Below are positions 1 to 7,161 of a DNA stretch of 12,197 nt, piece by piece. The stretch lies in the NCBI GenBank assembly GCA_044344975.1, contig JBIJBY010000036.1, forward strand, positions 1 to 12,197. Direction: 5' to 3'. Under the pieces are notes generated by a model that saw only the letters and a program-made list of their open reading frames with translations, ran no database searches and was not told the origin of the DNA. Within the stretch, counting starts at the first letter, position 1. Each line of letters begins with the position of its first letter. Made by a program: the position numbers and the translations under genes. The stretch comes from IMCC26077 sp044344975. Lineage in GTDB: Bacteria > Actinomycetota > Actinomycetes > Nanopelagicales > Nanopelagicaceae.

Positions 1-1074
1 AACGCTCCAGCACCGGTTGCCACTCCAGCACCGGTTGCCACTCCAGCACCGGTTGCCACTCCAGCACCGGTTGCTGCGCCAATGAATTCGATCCCCGCTC
101 CAGCATCAAAGATCGAATCCGATTCCTATGTGACTCCGCTCGTCCGAAAACTGGCAGCAGAGCTATCGATAGATCTCGCTAACGTTGCCGGCACCGGCGT
201 GGGTGGGCGAATTCGTAAGCAAGATATTTACGATGCAGCCGAACGCGCACGCGCGCTCTCGGCAACGCCAGTTGCCGCCCAGATTGCAGCACCAATAGCT
301 GCAACGCAAAGTGGCGAAGTGAAAACTTCATCTCCAAATGCCGTAGTGGCTTCCCCGCTTCGAGGAACAACCGTGGCGATGACACGTCTTCGCAAAGTCA
401 TTGCCTCTCGAATGGTGGAATCGCTTCAGACTTCTGCGCAATTAACTACCGTCGTCGAAGTAGATGTTACAAAAATCGCGAAATTGCGGGCAAAAGCTAA
501 GGGCGCTTTCCAAGAGCGCGAAGGGGTAAACCTCACCTTCTTGCCATTTTTTGCCGTTGCAGTTTGTGAAGCGCTTAAGCAACATCCCGTGGTCAACTCT
601 TCCATTGATGGCGAGAACATTGTCTACCATGGCACTGAAAACCTGGGAATCGCAGTTGATACTGAGCGCGGTTTACTCGTGCCAGTTATTAAAGATGCTG
701 GAGACCTCAACCTCGGTGGAATCGCTCGTCGCATCAACGATGTGGCGCTTCGAACTCGAGATAGCAAAATTAATCCAGATGAATTAAGTGGCGGCACATT
801 TACCATCACAAATACAGGAAGTCGCGGAGCGCTCTTTGATACTCCAATCATTAACCAACCACAGGTTGCAATTCTTGGTATTGGATCTATCGTGAAGCGT
901 CCTGTTGTCATCATTGAAAGCGATGGTGAAGAGAAGATAGCTATCCGCTCCATGGTTTACCTTGCCATCTCCTACGATCACCGAATCGTTGATGGTGCCG
1001 ATGCTGCTCGTTTCTTAGGTACTCTCAAGGAGCGCTTAGAGCTTGGTCGCTTCGAAGCTGATCTAGGTCTGTAA
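1..1074 (+). CDS. sucB: Dihydrolipoamide acyltransferase (E2) of a 2-oxoacid dehydrogenase complex, 5'-partial
   Basis: E2 core enzymes pass an acyl group from a lipoyl arm to CoA and form the cytoplasmic scaffold of pyruvate or 2-oxoglutarate dehydrogenase. The frame is open from base 1, so the gene starts upstream and the ATG at 82 is an internal Met. The visible 357 residues begin with an Ala/Pro linker of repeated APVATP units (bases 7-75). A peripheral-subunit-binding domain follows (about 124-237, with GTGVGGRIRKQDI). After a second Ala-rich linker, the catalytic domain starts near base 361. The catalytic HxxxDG motif is present as DHRIVDG, with His at 979-981 and Asp at 991-993. The lipoyl domain or domains must lie upstream. 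A TIGR01777 gene follows 9 bases after the stop. The closest relative by layout is mycobacterial dlaT; actinobacterial family members are often named sucB. Sequence alone does not settle pyruvate versus 2-oxoglutarate use. The family call is firm; the substrate is not. Confidence 0.93.
   Translation, partial: NAPAPVATPAPVATPAPVATPAPVAAPMNSIPAPASKIESDSYVTPLVRKLAAELSIDLANVAGTGVGGRIRKQDIYDAAERARALSATPVAAQIAAPIAATQSGEVKTSSPNAVVASPLRGTTVAMTRLRKVIASRMVESLQTSAQLTTVVEVDVTKIAKLRAKAKGAFQEREGVNLTFLPFFAVAVCEALKQHPVVNSSIDGENIVYHGTENLGIAVDTERGLLVPVIKDAGDLNLGGIARRINDVALRTRDSKINPDELSGGTFTITNTGSRGALFDTPIINQPQVAILGIGSIVKRPVVIIESDGEEKIAIRSMVYLAISYDHRIVDGADAARFLGTLKERLELGRFEADLGL
7..75 (+). repeat. 18-bp tandem repeat in the E2 interdomain linker
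   Basis: Three exact copies of the 18-base unit CCAGCACCGGTTGCCACT lie at 7-24, 25-42 and 43-60. A fourth copy at 61-75 is shortened and ends GCT instead of GCC. The unit is in frame and encodes PAPVAT, the flexible Ala/Pro linker usual between lipoyl and subunit-binding domains of E2 enzymes. The array may continue left of the window. Because the copies are identical at DNA level, copy number could change by slippage without breaking the frame. Confidence 0.95.
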
Positions 1075-1083
1075 CCGATTCTC

Positions 1084-1968
1084 ATGTCACGAACTATTGC
1101 CATCACGGGCGCGTCAGGTCTTATCGGATCCGCCCTTGTTGCACATTTGCGCGAGAAAGGTGACACCGTCATCAAGATGGTGCGGCGAGATCCTCGAGCG
1201 AAGGATGAAGCTTTCTGGGACCCAATTAATGGCAAGGTGGATCTGGTTGCACTCGAAGGCGTCGACTCAATTGTTCATCTTGCAGGTGCGGGTGTGGGCG
1301 ACAAAAGATGGAGCACAAGTTACAAAGCAGAGATCCTCAATTCACGTCTCTACGGTACGACCACAATTGCTAATGCGGCAGAGCAACTGAAAATCAAATC
1401 ACTCGTTTCATCCAGCGCCATTGGCTGGTACGGCGAAACTGGGAATAGGGCTGTCATTGAGAGCGATCGCGGCGGCGATGATTTTCTTGCGCGAGTTTGC
1501 CTTGAATGGGAGCGTGCGGCTGACGGCGCACCTTCTGTCCGAACGGCAAAGATTCGAACCGGTTTAGTCCTCGATCCAACAGGTGGCGCGCTCGGACGAA
1601 TGATGCCCTTATTCAAATTTGGTTTAGGTGGAAAACTTGGATCAGGAAGACAATGGTGGTCATGGATTACCGTGCATGATCAAGTTCGCGCTATTGACTT
1701 CATCATCGATCACGATATTTCTGGCCCGGTAAACCTCACGGCACCAAATCCTGCAACAAATAGTGAATTCACAGCAGCCTTGGCACGAGCACTTAAGCGT
1801 CCAGCGCTACTTCCGGTTCCTGGTTTTGCTCTTAAGTTAACGTTGGGTGGCTTCTCAACAGAGATACTTGGTTCAAAACGCGTACTTCCCGCAGTGCTCG
1901 ATGAAGCTGGTTTCGTATTTGATTTTCCACATCTTGCGCCTGCGTTAGCAAAATTAGCAGCGCATTAA
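1084..1968 (+). CDS. TIGR01777 family SDR-type epimerase/oxidoreductase (DUF1731 C-terminus)
   Basis: This 294-residue protein is an extended short-chain dehydrogenase/reductase-like protein of the TIGR01777 family (YfcH; Rv2216 in M. tuberculosis), whose substrate is not established. The Rossmann nucleotide motif TGASGLIG is at residues 8-15. Family stretches follow: HLAGAGVGDKRWS (about 65-77), SSSAIGWYG (about 109-117) and RTGLVLDPTGGAL (about 168-180). The C-terminal DUF1731 region (about 245-291, with LGSKRVLPAVL) is complete, and the length is normal for the family. The ATG is 9 bases after the E2 stop with no good Shine-Dalgarno sequence, so it is probably read from the E2 transcript. 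The same pair occurs in mycobacteria. Its stop lies only 3 bases from the stop of the opposing FAD oxidoreductase gene. The family call is firm; function is unknown. Confidence 0.9.
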   Translation: MSRTIAITGASGLIGSALVAHLREKGDTVIKMVRRDPRAKDEAFWDPINGKVDLVALEGVDSIVHLAGAGVGDKRWSTSYKAEILNSRLYGTTTIANAAEQLKIKSLVSSSAIGWYGETGNRAVIESDRGGDDFLARVCLEWERAADGAPSVRTAKIRTGLVLDPTGGALGRMMPLFKFGLGGKLGSGRQWWSWITVHDQVRAIDFIIDHDISGPVNLTAPNPATNSEFTAALARALKRPALLPVPGFALKLTLGGFSTEILGSKRVLPAVLDEAGFVFDFPHLAPALAKLAAH

Positions 1969-1971
1969 CCA

Positions 1972-3144
1972 CTAATTGTTGATCGCGCTTTCACCAGCTA
2001 AACGTCCAGAGAGTAGCGCGCCATTCTGAGAAGGTTCAGTTAAATAATCCCCAGCGAAGATCAAGCCATCTTCTTCCAAGACTCCCCTGCGTCGAGCACC
2101 AGGTGGAATGATCGGAATCGCGTTCTCAATATCTATTCGTGAGATCAGTTCGCCTTCAATTGGACCTCCATGAATTAATTGCAGATGTGTTCGCACCTCG
2201 CGCTCACTACTGCCCTCTAACGTTGTCACCGATAGAAGGCCTCTGCCATCTGGGGAATAGCTAGGCACTACCGCCGCGAGATCGATTGATGTGACAACCG
2301 GACCTGAACTCAATGAAGCAACGTGAAGGCGATGCTGATGAGCAATATGAGATTCCAAGGTGAAATACCATGCAGTAGATCGAGCGAATTCAACCTTAGG
2401 CAAAACATCAGAGAACACTTGAGCATTCTGGAAATCAGTAGCAACAATTACCTTACGAGCCGAGAAAGTTGCGTTTGTCGTTTTTACAGTAAACCCCCGA
2501 CCGCTTCGAGAAATCTCTTCCACCCGTTCACCACATTGAAGTGATTTCACCCTATTGCCAAGCTCCTGTATCAAGGCTTGTACTCCACCATCGGGCAAAC
2601 CTGGAACCTGACGATAGAGCGAACGAAGTACGCGTTGCGCAAATCGCGCATCTACTTCTGATAACGCTGTCAAGAACACTCCGCGAAGAAAAGGTTCCAC
2701 TACGTTTTCATAAATTTCCCCATCGATTCCGATTCGCTGCAGAAATTGATCAGCGCTCTCCCCTTCGTGGACTTTTGCAATAAGAACGCCTTTTATCAAA
2801 CCAAAGAATGGTTTGGGGGCGCGCAGGATTTTAGGTAGAGTTTTAGCTATCGCCCGAATTTCTCTGCGTGGGTCGCCAAAGAAAAGAACTTCTCCGTCGA
2901 TGGTAGCCACTGCACCTGCCGAAATAGCGTGAAGGTTTGTTCGAATATCAAGACGAAGAAATTCTGAGTACCCAGGATTGATTACTTGGAAGCCTCGATC
3001 AATAGTAAATCCATCAATCACCTCAGTCTTGATGCGCCCACCGGGATCGCGATTGCCCTCAATTAAATGGACTTGTTGACCACTCTCTTGAATGGTGAGC
3101 GCTGCTCGAAGTCCAGCAAGACCGCCACCAACAACAACAATCAT
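1972..3144 (-). CDS. FAD-dependent oxidoreductase (amine oxidase / phytoene desaturase-like)
   Basis: This 390-residue flavoprotein has the dinucleotide-binding signature at its N-terminus: VVGGGLAGLRAA, an acidic residue at the end of the second strand (E29), and the GGR element (residues 35-37). The C-terminus carries the usual second FAD-contact segment, with FAGDYL followed by a Gly-rich GALLSGRLAGESA. This places it among the NAD(P)/FAD-dependent proteins related to protoporphyrinogen oxidase, amine oxidase and phytoene desaturase. The substrate cannot be read from sequence. No signal peptide is visible, so it is probably cytoplasmic or membrane-associated. Its ATG overlaps the stop of the upstream Gfo/Idh gene in the four bases ATGA (3141-3144), which points to translational coupling as last gene of the cassette. 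A carotenoid or isoprenoid substrate is possible, but no other carotenoid gene is in view. Confidence 0.82.
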   Translation of the reverse strand: MIVVVGGGLAGLRAALTIQESGQQVHLIEGNRDPGGRIKTEVIDGFTIDRGFQVINPGYSEFLRLDIRTNLHAISAGAVATIDGEVLFFGDPRREIRAIAKTLPKILRAPKPFFGLIKGVLIAKVHEGESADQFLQRIGIDGEIYENVVEPFLRGVFLTALSEVDARFAQRVLRSLYRQVPGLPDGGVQALIQELGNRVKSLQCGERVEEISRSGRGFTVKTTNATFSARKVIVATDFQNAQVFSDVLPKVEFARSTAWYFTLESHIAHQHRLHVASLSSGPVVTSIDLAAVVPSYSPDGRGLLSVTTLEGSSEREVRTHLQLIHGGPIEGELISRIDIENAIPIIPPGARRRGVLEEDGLIFAGDYLTEPSQNGALLSGRLAGESAINN

Positions 3145-4163
3145 CTCAAGGAGATCTCTCGCGCAATATCAATCAAACGTGCCACTTCCAGCGCATCCTT
3201 GTTTGGGATTGGCATGGGCGCGTCAGTTGTTAATGCTTGTCGAACTTGTAGGTAGAAATCAACGTAGCTTCCATTTTCAGAAGGGATAGTTTCGAAGCTG
3301 CCGTTATCTCCGCGATATAACCTTGCCTCTGAATTCGTTGGTGAGCTCCATGCCCCGCCATGAGGAATTTCGCCGCGCTTCAACAGCTCTTCTTGGGGAT
3401 CCAGATCACTAATAACCAATGTTCCGCCACGCGCTGAAAGACGCACTCTCGGGCCAGTGAAACCAGATACCGCGCTGGCAGTGAGGTAAGAGTCCACGCC
3501 CATCAAGTGATGTAACACGATTATGACATCGTCATCGGAGGCACCGCGGATATTGCGCATTGCTGCGAATGCAACTTCGGCTGGGCCAAAGAGATCAAGA
3601 GCGCCTGCAACCAGATGTGTCTGAATATCTAGCAACCAACCGCCGCCACTCTCTGGATCACCTTGGTCTCGCCAACTAAATGAATTGAGCTCTGGTTTAT
3701 ACCGTTCGAATCGAGACTCGTATCGGTGGATTGGTCCAAGGGAGCGTTCGCGAATGATTCGCTTCACCGTTAATGCATCGCTATCCCATCTTCTATTGAA
3801 AAAAGCAGAAACCTTAACGCCAGCGCTCTCTGCAGCTGCGAGTATCGCTTTAGTCTCAGGAAGATTGCGACCGACCGGTTTATCGATAACCGTTGCTACA
3901 CCTGCGGAAATTGCCTGCAATGCCTGTTCGGCATGAACTTGATTCGCAGAGCTAATGACAACTAAATCAAGTGATAGCGCAAGTAACTCATCCATAGTTG
4001 AAACAATGACCGAGCCCGGAAAATCTGCTTTCGCGCTCGCTATTCGCTCTGGTGAGTTGGTGAGAATTCCAGCAACTTCAAAACCTGCTCCAATAAGTAA
4101 GGGAGCATGGAATACCCGGCCACCTAAACCATAGCCCACTAAACCTGCACGGAGATTTTTCAA
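3141..4163 (-). CDS. Gfo/Idh/MocA family NAD(P)-dependent oxidoreductase, TTG start
   Basis: The family oxidises or reduces sugars, inositols and related polyols with NAD(P). The N-terminal Rossmann motif GYGLGG is at residues 10-15, the EKP-type motif appears as DKPVGR (94-99), and the catalytic-region segment SGGGWLLDIQTHL (172-184) supplies Asp179 and His183. The 340-residue length is typical. The start is TTG: the codon just before it is an in-frame TGA, no ATG or GTG precedes the Rossmann strand, and an AGAGGG ribosome binding site lies six bases upstream. TTG overlaps the MMPL stop as TTGA, and its own stop overlaps the next ATG as ATGA. The N-terminal GLGGRVFHAP stretch resembles the YdgJ/IolU-like branch, but the substrate is not determined. 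Confidence 0.88.
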   Translation of the reverse strand: MKNLRAGLVGYGLGGRVFHAPLLIGAGFEVAGILTNSPERIASAKADFPGSVIVSTMDELLALSLDLVVISSANQVHAEQALQAISAGVATVIDKPVGRNLPETKAILAAAESAGVKVSAFFNRRWDSDALTVKRIIRERSLGPIHRYESRFERYKPELNSFSWRDQGDPESGGGWLLDIQTHLVAGALDLFGPAEVAFAAMRNIRGASDDDVIIVLHHLMGVDSYLTASAVSGFTGPRVRLSARGGTLVISDLDPQEELLKRGEIPHGGAWSSPTNSEARLYRGDNGSFETIPSENGSYVDFYLQVRQALTTDAPMPIPNKDALEVARLIDIAREISLR

Positions 4164-6382
4164 TCAATTCCCTCTTTCGAGAGTTTCGACGGCCACCAAA
4201 TTTTCTTTCCAAGTAAACGTACAAGGGCGGGAACTAGTAGTGAGCGCACAACAATCGTGTCTAGCAAAACGCCAAACGCCACGGCAAAACCTAGCTGCGC
4301 AAGAAATACCAGCGGTAATACGCCAAGCACCCCAAAAGTTGCCGCGAGCACAATGCCAGCGGAGGTGATCACACCACCAGTAACTGTTAAGCCCTTGATA
4401 ACCCCTGCTTTTGTGCCAATTTTCTTTGCCTCTTCCCGAACGCGGGTCATGAGGAAGATGTTGTAATCGATACCCAAAGCCACCAGGAATACAAAGGCAA
4501 AGAGCGGGAAGCTCGCATCTGCCCCCTTGAAACCAAAAACGTGTTCGAAGACTAGGGCGCACACGCCCAAAGTGGCAAAGAAAGAGAGCACAACTGTGGC
4601 AAGCAGCAAACCTGCAGCAAAGATGCTTCGTAATAACACACCTAGAATTAATGCAATCAAGATTAAGACAATCGGAATAATGACTCGATTATCTCGGCGC
4701 GAAGATTGATCCACGTCGTACCCAATTGCCGTCTGGCCACCGACCAAACTTGTTGTATTGACCGATTTTGCTGCCTCGCGGATGAGCGGAATGGTGTTTT
4801 TTGCCTCTGTTGAATCGGCAGCAACTTCGAGCGTTGCATACAACAACACCGAACCATCGACAACCTTAACCTCTTTAGTCGGAGACATCGTTGCCATATC
4901 GAATTTCGTCACGGGCACAACCGATGCAACATTCTCCACTTTCGATATTGCCCCAATTGAGGCAGTTAGGTCGCTCTCTTTGACAATAATTTCAACAGGC
5001 GTTCCTTCACCACTCGGGAAGTGCTCCCCAAGTTTCGCTAATCCAATAACTGAATCTGGTTTTGATGTGAAGGCATCGGTTTGTGCCAATCCATCAGATT
5101 CAAGCGTGGTAGAGAAGCCAGCAAAAATGACGAGCATGAGCGCGGTGCTAATCCAGATTGGTTTTGGTTTTCGATCAACCCAATCGCCCACCTTCGACCA
5201 AAGTCCCGACATCTTTTCATCTTCACTATCAAAGCGCGGTTTCTTGGGCCAGAAAATCCATCGACCGAAGAGAACAAGAAGCGATGGGAGCAAAGTAAGT
5301 GCAGCAAACATGGCGCAGGCGATCCCAATCGAGCCAACTGGGCCAAGGCCACGATTACTCGAAAGATCGCTGAGTAACAAGACCATCAAGCCAGCAATGA
5401 CAGTTGAGCCTGAAGCGATAATTGGTTCCACAACTCCCCGAAGCGCAACTCGCATGGCAACAAAACGAGATTGATGTTGATGAAGCTCTTCTCGGTACCG
5501 GGAAATCAAAAGGAGCGCGTAATCTGTTGCAGCGCCGAGGACAAGAACATCGAGAATTCCTTGGGTCTGGGCATTGAGATCAATGAGCTCTGCTTTTGCC
5601 AAGTAATAAACAATCATTGTGGCAAAACCTAAAGCAGTTGCCGCAGTAAAGAGTGGGAGCACCCAGAGCACCGGTGATCGGTAGACGATGATGAGAATGA
5701 TTGCCACAACAATCAAAGTTGTTGATAGCAATCTAGTATCGATCGATCCAAATGCACCGAATAGGTCAGCAAAGATGCCGCCGGCACCCGTGACGTGCGT
5801 CTCTAAGCCAGCGCTTGCAAAATTCTTCTCCAAATCACTTCTTATAAATTCAATGATCAGCGGCAGGAGCGGTTCTTTTTCAATGTTCTCGCCAGCAATT
5901 TTGGAATCCAACTGAACGTTAATCAGAGCAGCTTTGCCATCAGCTGATGGGATTGCTTGCAACGGGGCCCCAAGAGCGAAGTACGTGCTAAGCGGTTTAT
6001 TTGATTCCGGGAGAATCTTTGAGCCTAGCGATTTGGCATAGGTATTAAGTTGAGCAAAGGCTTCCGGGTTCGTTGTTGGATTGAGATCGCCCAAGAAAAG
6101 GATTAGCGTCGGTAGCAAATCAGAAGATTGGTCAGAGAATTTAACAATAATTTTGCTCGCGACTGTTGATTCTGCGCTCTCTGGTAAAAATGCAGAGTTG
6201 TCGTTCTCCTGAACGGTTGAAATTTTTGAAAATACCGGGCCAGACACCCCTCCGATCGCCAACCAGCCAATCACCACGATGATGGCAATCCAGAGCCCCT
6301 TGCGGGCGCGCACAGTTCGATTTTTCAGAGTGGGAATGCTGTTTCCGGTGTTTCCTGTATTTCCTGAGTTTGGGGTCGACAC
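4160..6382 (-). CDS. MMPL (RND superfamily) transporter, GTG start
   Basis: MMPL proteins are proton-driven inner-membrane exporters, in actinobacteria often of lipids or lipid-linked molecules. The 740 residues show the two-fold RND plan. TM1 is at about 29-48, a first extracytoplasmic domain at about 50-215, and five helices at about 217-375. A cytoplasmic linker follows, then TM7 at about 408-425, a second extracytoplasmic domain at about 427-565, and a last helix bundle at about 567-725. Both halves keep the Asp-Tyr pair thought to carry protons in MmpL3: D287-Y288 (GAATDYALLL) and D639-Y640 (LGIDYNIFL). The start is GTG, with AAAGGA 11 bases upstream. The N-terminus has a small imperfect GNT repeat (residues 7-15). 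It is first in a three-gene overlapping cassette, so its cargo may be linked to the two downstream oxidoreductases. The family is certain; the cargo is unknown. Confidence 0.92.
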   Translation of the reverse strand: MSTPNSGNTGNTGNSIPTLKNRTVRARKGLWIAIIVVIGWLAIGGVSGPVFSKISTVQENDNSAFLPESAESTVASKIIVKFSDQSSDLLPTLILFLGDLNPTTNPEAFAQLNTYAKSLGSKILPESNKPLSTYFALGAPLQAIPSADGKAALINVQLDSKIAGENIEKEPLLPLIIEFIRSDLEKNFASAGLETHVTGAGGIFADLFGAFGSIDTRLLSTTLIVVAIILIIVYRSPVLWVLPLFTAATALGFATMIVYYLAKAELIDLNAQTQGILDVLVLGAATDYALLLISRYREELHQHQSRFVAMRVALRGVVEPIIASGSTVIAGLMVLLLSDLSSNRGLGPVGSIGIACAMFAALTLLPSLLVLFGRWIFWPKKPRFDSEDEKMSGLWSKVGDWVDRKPKPIWISTALMLVIFAGFSTTLESDGLAQTDAFTSKPDSVIGLAKLGEHFPSGEGTPVEIIVKESDLTASIGAISKVENVASVVPVTKFDMATMSPTKEVKVVDGSVLLYATLEVAADSTEAKNTIPLIREAAKSVNTTSLVGGQTAIGYDVDQSSRRDNRVIIPIVLILIALILGVLLRSIFAAGLLLATVVLSFFATLGVCALVFEHVFGFKGADASFPLFAFVFLVALGIDYNIFLMTRVREEAKKIGTKAGVIKGLTVTGGVITSAGIVLAATFGVLGVLPLVFLAQLGFAVAFGVLLDTIVVRSLLVPALVRLLGKKIWWPSKLSKEGID
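4170..4175 (-). promoter_or_regulatory. Ribosome binding site fixing the TTG start of the Gfo/Idh gene
   Basis: Read on the minus strand, AGAGGG lies six bases before the TTG at 4163-4161. It sits inside the last codons of the MMPL gene and supports the unusual TTG start. Confidence 0.6.
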
Positions 6383-6513
6383 GACTGGCTGAGTCCTTTC
6401 GCAGGTCTGATAGCAGTTGAAGATCGCCCCAAGGTCAGCGGACGATAGAGCTCAATTCTATATCTTTGAGAGGAAATAGGGCGTATTCGCTCGCCTTGGG
6501 TAGGCTAAAGGCT
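6383..6513. promoter_or_regulatory. Divergent intergenic region between the MMPL cassette and lipB
   Basis: These 131 bases separate the GTG of the MMPL gene from the ATG of lipB and must hold promoters for both directions. For lipB a good -10 is visible (listed separately). For the MMPL direction, the best TANNNT candidate is TAGAAT (complement of 6455-6460), without a convincing -35. It would give a leader of roughly 65 bases. A short inverted repeat (ATAGA at 6445-6449, TCTAT at 6457-6461) overlaps this candidate. No open frame here looks coding. Confidence 0.45.
6501..6506 (+). promoter_or_regulatory. Candidate -10 element for a leaderless lipB transcript
   Basis: TAGGCT matches the actinobacterial TANNNT -10 and is followed by seven bases and then the lipB ATG at 6514. 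Transcription would therefore start at or next to the A of the start codon. No clear -35 is present at 16-18 bases. The identical hexamer occurs before the RDD gene at almost the same distance. Confidence 0.5.
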
Positions 6514-7161
6514 ATGGCTGTAGCGACGCGCTCACAACTGCGCACCCAATCCTTGGGGCTCATCGAATATCGCGCTGGCTTTGCATTGCAAGGAGAAATT
6601 CACCAAAAAATCCTTACCGAAGGCGCGCCATCAACGCTACTACTGCTGGAACACCCTTCGGTCTATACCGCCGGACGGCGAACCGCGCCTGAGGATCGAC
6701 CTATCAATGGAGTTCCCGTAATTGATGTTGACCGCGGTGGGAAAATTACCTGGCACGGACCAGGACAGCTCGTCGGGTATCCCATCGTGAAGTTAAAAGA
6801 GCCGACAAAAGTCGTAGATTTTGTTCGAGCTCTTGAGCGAGCACTAATTGCCTCATTGAAACAATTTGATATCGAGGCGATTCAAATCTGTGAGAACTCT
6901 GGTGTTTGGATTGAGGATCAAAGAGGCAAGAGGAAAATTGCGGCCATCGGCATACGAGTTGCAAAAGGCATCGTCACGCACGGCTTCGCACTCAACGTCA
7001 ACCCTGATTTAACTTTCTTCGAAGAGATAATTCCATGTGGTATCCCCGATGTTGTGACCACATCGATGAGCAAAGAGCTAAACCGAGAGATTTCTGTTGG
7101 CGAAGTACTTCCAATTGTTGCTCTAGAAATGGAAAAAGAATTTGAAAAGGTGATCGTATGA
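6514..7161 (+). CDS. lipB: Lipoyl(octanoyl) transferase LipB
   Basis: LipB moves octanoate from octanoyl-ACP to the lipoyl-domain lysine of E2 and GcvH proteins in the cytoplasm. The 215-residue protein has the family core RGGKITWHGPGQLVGYP (about 74-90), the catalytic lysine in GKRKIAAIG (K141) and the catalytic cysteine in IIPCGIPD (C175), so both active-site residues are present. The frame could be extended to a TTG at 6466. I chose the ATG at 6514 because the extra 16 residues match nothing in the family, the known LipB core starts soon after this Met, and a -10 hexamer at 6501-6506 would lie inside the longer version. The stop overlaps the lipA start as ATGA. Its substrate, an E2 protein, is encoded about 5.4 kb to the left. 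Confidence 0.95.
   Translation: MAVATRSQLRTQSLGLIEYRAGFALQGEIHQKILTEGAPSTLLLLEHPSVYTAGRRTAPEDRPINGVPVIDVDRGGKITWHGPGQLVGYPIVKLKEPTKVVDFVRALERALIASLKQFDIEAIQICENSGVWIEDQRGKRKIAAIGIRVAKGIVTHGFALNVNPDLTFFEEIIPCGIPDVVTTSMSKELNREISVGEVLPIVALEMEKEFEKVIV

Noticed and set aside
7..75. CRISPR array
   Set aside because: The 18-base units are directly adjacent with no spacers and are in frame within the E2 linker.
82..84. ATG at 82 as the start of the E2 gene
   Set aside because: The frame is open to base 1 and the upstream residues are typical E2 linker, so this Met is internal.
4758..5474. 238-residue open frame antisense to the MMPL gene
   Set aside because: It is rich in Ser, Thr and Ala with no recognisable domain and lies fully opposite a conserved transporter. 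It is best explained as a shadow of that gene's codon use.
6480..6495. GGCG-N8-CGCC hairpin before lipB as a terminator or attenuator
   Set aside because: The stem is four base pairs with no T-run. If lipB is leaderless it would not be transcribed.
6466..6513. Longer lipB from a TTG at 6466
   Set aside because: The 16 extra residues do not resemble LipB, and the segment holds the likely -10. The ATG at 6514 fits the family length.
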